From positions 1 to 7,654 of the forward strand of contig DHCC01000038.1 of the NCBI GenBank assembly GCA_002398875.1: a stretch of DNA of 7,654 nt. Direction: 5' to 3'. The DNA comes from Bacteroidales bacterium UBA4912. Lineage in GTDB: Bacteria > Bacteroidota > Bacteroidia > Bacteroidales > Dysgonomonadaceae. The stretch's first letter is position 1. The number at the start of each line of letters is the position of its first letter. The notes under the pieces are model-generated. The model had not been told where the DNA came from. It made no database searches and saw only the letters and a list, made by a program, of their open reading frames with translations. Positions 6,320-7,654 of this stretch are shown one piece after another. The translations under genes were made by a program, and so were the position numbers.

Positions 6320-7654
6320 ATGAACTTTAAATACAAATTACAAGCAATAGCGATTTTATTATTCTTGGCAGTTAATGCGACTGCACAGATCGGAAAACCA
6401 TTTATACACGACCCCTCAACTATCATGTTTAGTGATGGTAAATATTACACTTTCGGCACAGGTGGCGGCGGATTGATTTCTGAAGACGGGTGGACATGGA
6501 ATGGCGGTGCTGAAAGACCGGGAGGTGGTGCTGCACCAGATGCCATAAAAATAGGTGATCGTTACCTTGTAGTCTATGGAGCTACAGGTGGCGGTCTGGG
6601 TGGAGGTCATAACGGCAGAATATTTACAATGTGGAACAAAACTCTTGACCCTGCATCGCCGGACTTTAAATATTCGGAACCAATACTGGTAGCTCAATCA
6701 GACGGTATAGAAGATAATGATGCGATAGATCCCGGATTGCTTCTTGATCCAAATGATGGTCGGTTATGGTGTTCTTACGGAACATATTTCGGCTTTATTC
6801 GTCTGATAGAACTCGATCCACTAACAGGAGAAAGGATGAAAGGAAATGAAGCCATAGATATCGCTATCGATTGTGAAGCAACAGATCTGGAATACCGCGA
6901 CGGATGGTATTATCTCTTGGGCACACACGGCACCTGCTGTGATGGGGCTAACTCAACCTATAATATAGTTGTAGGCCGCTCAAGAAATGTTACCGGACCT
7001 TATATCGACAACATGGGCAGAGAAATGCTTAAGGGAGGCGGTAAACTGGTTGTTGCAGCAAGAGACAGACTAATAGGGCCCGGACACTTTGGGCGCACTA
7101 TACTTGAAGAAGGAGTAGAAAAAATGTCTTGTCATTACGAAGCCGATCTTGACCAAAGCGGTCGAAGTGTTTTGGGAATACTCCCATTATTATGGAAAGA
7201 TGGTTGGCCAGTAGCAGGAGAAAATCTGAAAGAAGGCACCTACAAGATCGAATCCGAAAGAAGAGGATACAGTCTGGAGCTGGCAGTAGATTTTGTGAGA
7301 ATGCCCGGCAGAAGGCGAGGACCCAATCGGGATGTTGAAGAACCTATAGTAGCAATACCATCACAAAAACTGGAAGATGTTATTGAAACATGGCCGGAAG
7401 GTAATATTGATGTTAGGATCGGCGATTATATGGTACGTCCGCATCAGAGATGGACAATAACAGCAGTACCGGAAGCCGGCGGTTACTTTGGAGGTCCATA
7501 TTACAAGATCACCATTGAAGGTACAAACAGGGCTTTAGCAGCAACTGCAGAGGCTGAAGTAATAACTGTACCTGAATTCAACGGTGAACCTGAACAATTA
7601 TGGAGAATAGATCAGCTGACAGATGAAACTTACCGTATAATGCCAAAAAAAGTT
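6320..7654 (+). CDS. GH43 family glycosidase, endo-arabinanase-like, with beta-trefoil-like tail (3' truncated by window)
   Basis: The frame stays open for 445 codons from ATG at 6320 to the window edge. A signal peptide ends at A22 with Q23 exposed. The five-bladed propeller of GH43 is indicated by Asp31 in IHDPS (general base), Asp137 in DAIDPG (pKa modulator), Glu186 in CEATDLEY (general acid) and His256 in GPGH. The segment TCCDGANSTYNIVVGRS (205-221) and the ending GILPLLWKDGWPV (286-298) resemble endo-alpha-1,5-arabinanases. Residues from about 303 look like a ricin-type/CBM13-like beta-trefoil with QxW motifs at 376-378 and 426-428. An Arg-rich loop, RMPGRRRGPNR, lies at 327-337. The usual WAPD motif reads AAPD (71-74). 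Expected role: hydrolysis of arabinan or arabinose-containing side chains outside the cytoplasm. Arabinofuranosidase or xylosidase activity remains possible within GH43. Confidence 0.87.
   Translation, partial: MNFKYKLQAIAILLFLAVNATAQIGKPFIHDPSTIMFSDGKYYTFGTGGGGLISEDGWTWNGGAERPGGGAAPDAIKIGDRYLVVYGATGGGLGGGHNGRIFTMWNKTLDPASPDFKYSEPILVAQSDGIEDNDAIDPGLLLDPNDGRLWCSYGTYFGFIRLIELDPLTGERMKGNEAIDIAIDCEATDLEYRDGWYYLLGTHGTCCDGANSTYNIVVGRSRNVTGPYIDNMGREMLKGGGKLVVAARDRLIGPGHFGRTILEEGVEKMSCHYEADLDQSGRSVLGILPLLWKDGWPVAGENLKEGTYKIESERRGYSLELAVDFVRMPGRRRGPNRDVEEPIVAIPSQKLEDVIETWPEGNIDVRIGDYMVRPHQRWTITAVPEAGGYFGGPYYKITIEGTNRALAATAEAEVITVPEFNGEPEQLWRIDQLTDETYRIMPKKV

Noticed and set aside
6416..6697. 93-codon open frame on the minus strand
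   Set aside because: It is antisense to the GH43 gene, whose catalytic motifs are read on the + strand; no independent evidence of coding.
1..7654. CRISPR arrays, tRNA or rRNA genes, insertion sequences, phage genes
   Set aside because: No regularly spaced repeats, RNA gene signatures, transposase frames or terminal inverted repeats were seen; the window is almost fully occupied by co-directional hydrolase genes.

Overview
The window reads as part of a plant-polysaccharide degradation locus from a member of the Bacteroidota. Three things point there. The DNA is AT-rich with short A-rich leaders and almost no Shine-Dalgarno sequences. All six complete or nearly complete genes encode proteins with N-terminal signal peptides. 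In five of the six the predicted cleavage site is followed by glutamine, the 'Q-rule' typical of Bacteroidota signal peptidase I substrates. No species can be named from this sequence alone.

Layout, all on the + strand: bases 1-30 are probably the last nine codons of an upstream gene. Bases 31-200 are a very AT-rich leader with repeated motifs that may be regulatory. Five predicted secreted alpha/beta-hydrolase esterases follow: a CBM48-CE1-type esterase (201-1376), a small single-domain hydrolase (1440-2348), a second CBM48-CE1-type esterase (2386-3537), a larger hydrolase whose cap insert carries an EF-hand-like loop (3561-4682), and a BD-FAE/acetyl-xylan-esterase-like hydrolase with a beta-sandwich-like C-terminal module (4731-6305). 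The last gene (6320 to beyond the window end) is a GH43 enzyme resembling endo-arabinanases, with a ricin-type beta-trefoil-like tail. Gaps between genes are 14-63 bp with no convincing terminator, so a single operon starting near 201 is likely.

Inferred working model: the proteins are exported, and the esterases remove acyl groups (feruloyl, acetyl or similar) from a decorated hemicellulose or pectic side chain. The GH43 enzyme then cuts the arabinose-containing chain. Feruloylated arabinan or arabinoxylan would fit, but the substrate is not shown by sequence. No SusC/SusD pair, regulator or transporter lies in the window. The most notable features are the density of five non-identical esterases in a row, the duplicated CBM48-CE1 architecture with a divergent oxyanion-hole motif in one copy, and the possible calcium site inside an esterase cap domain.
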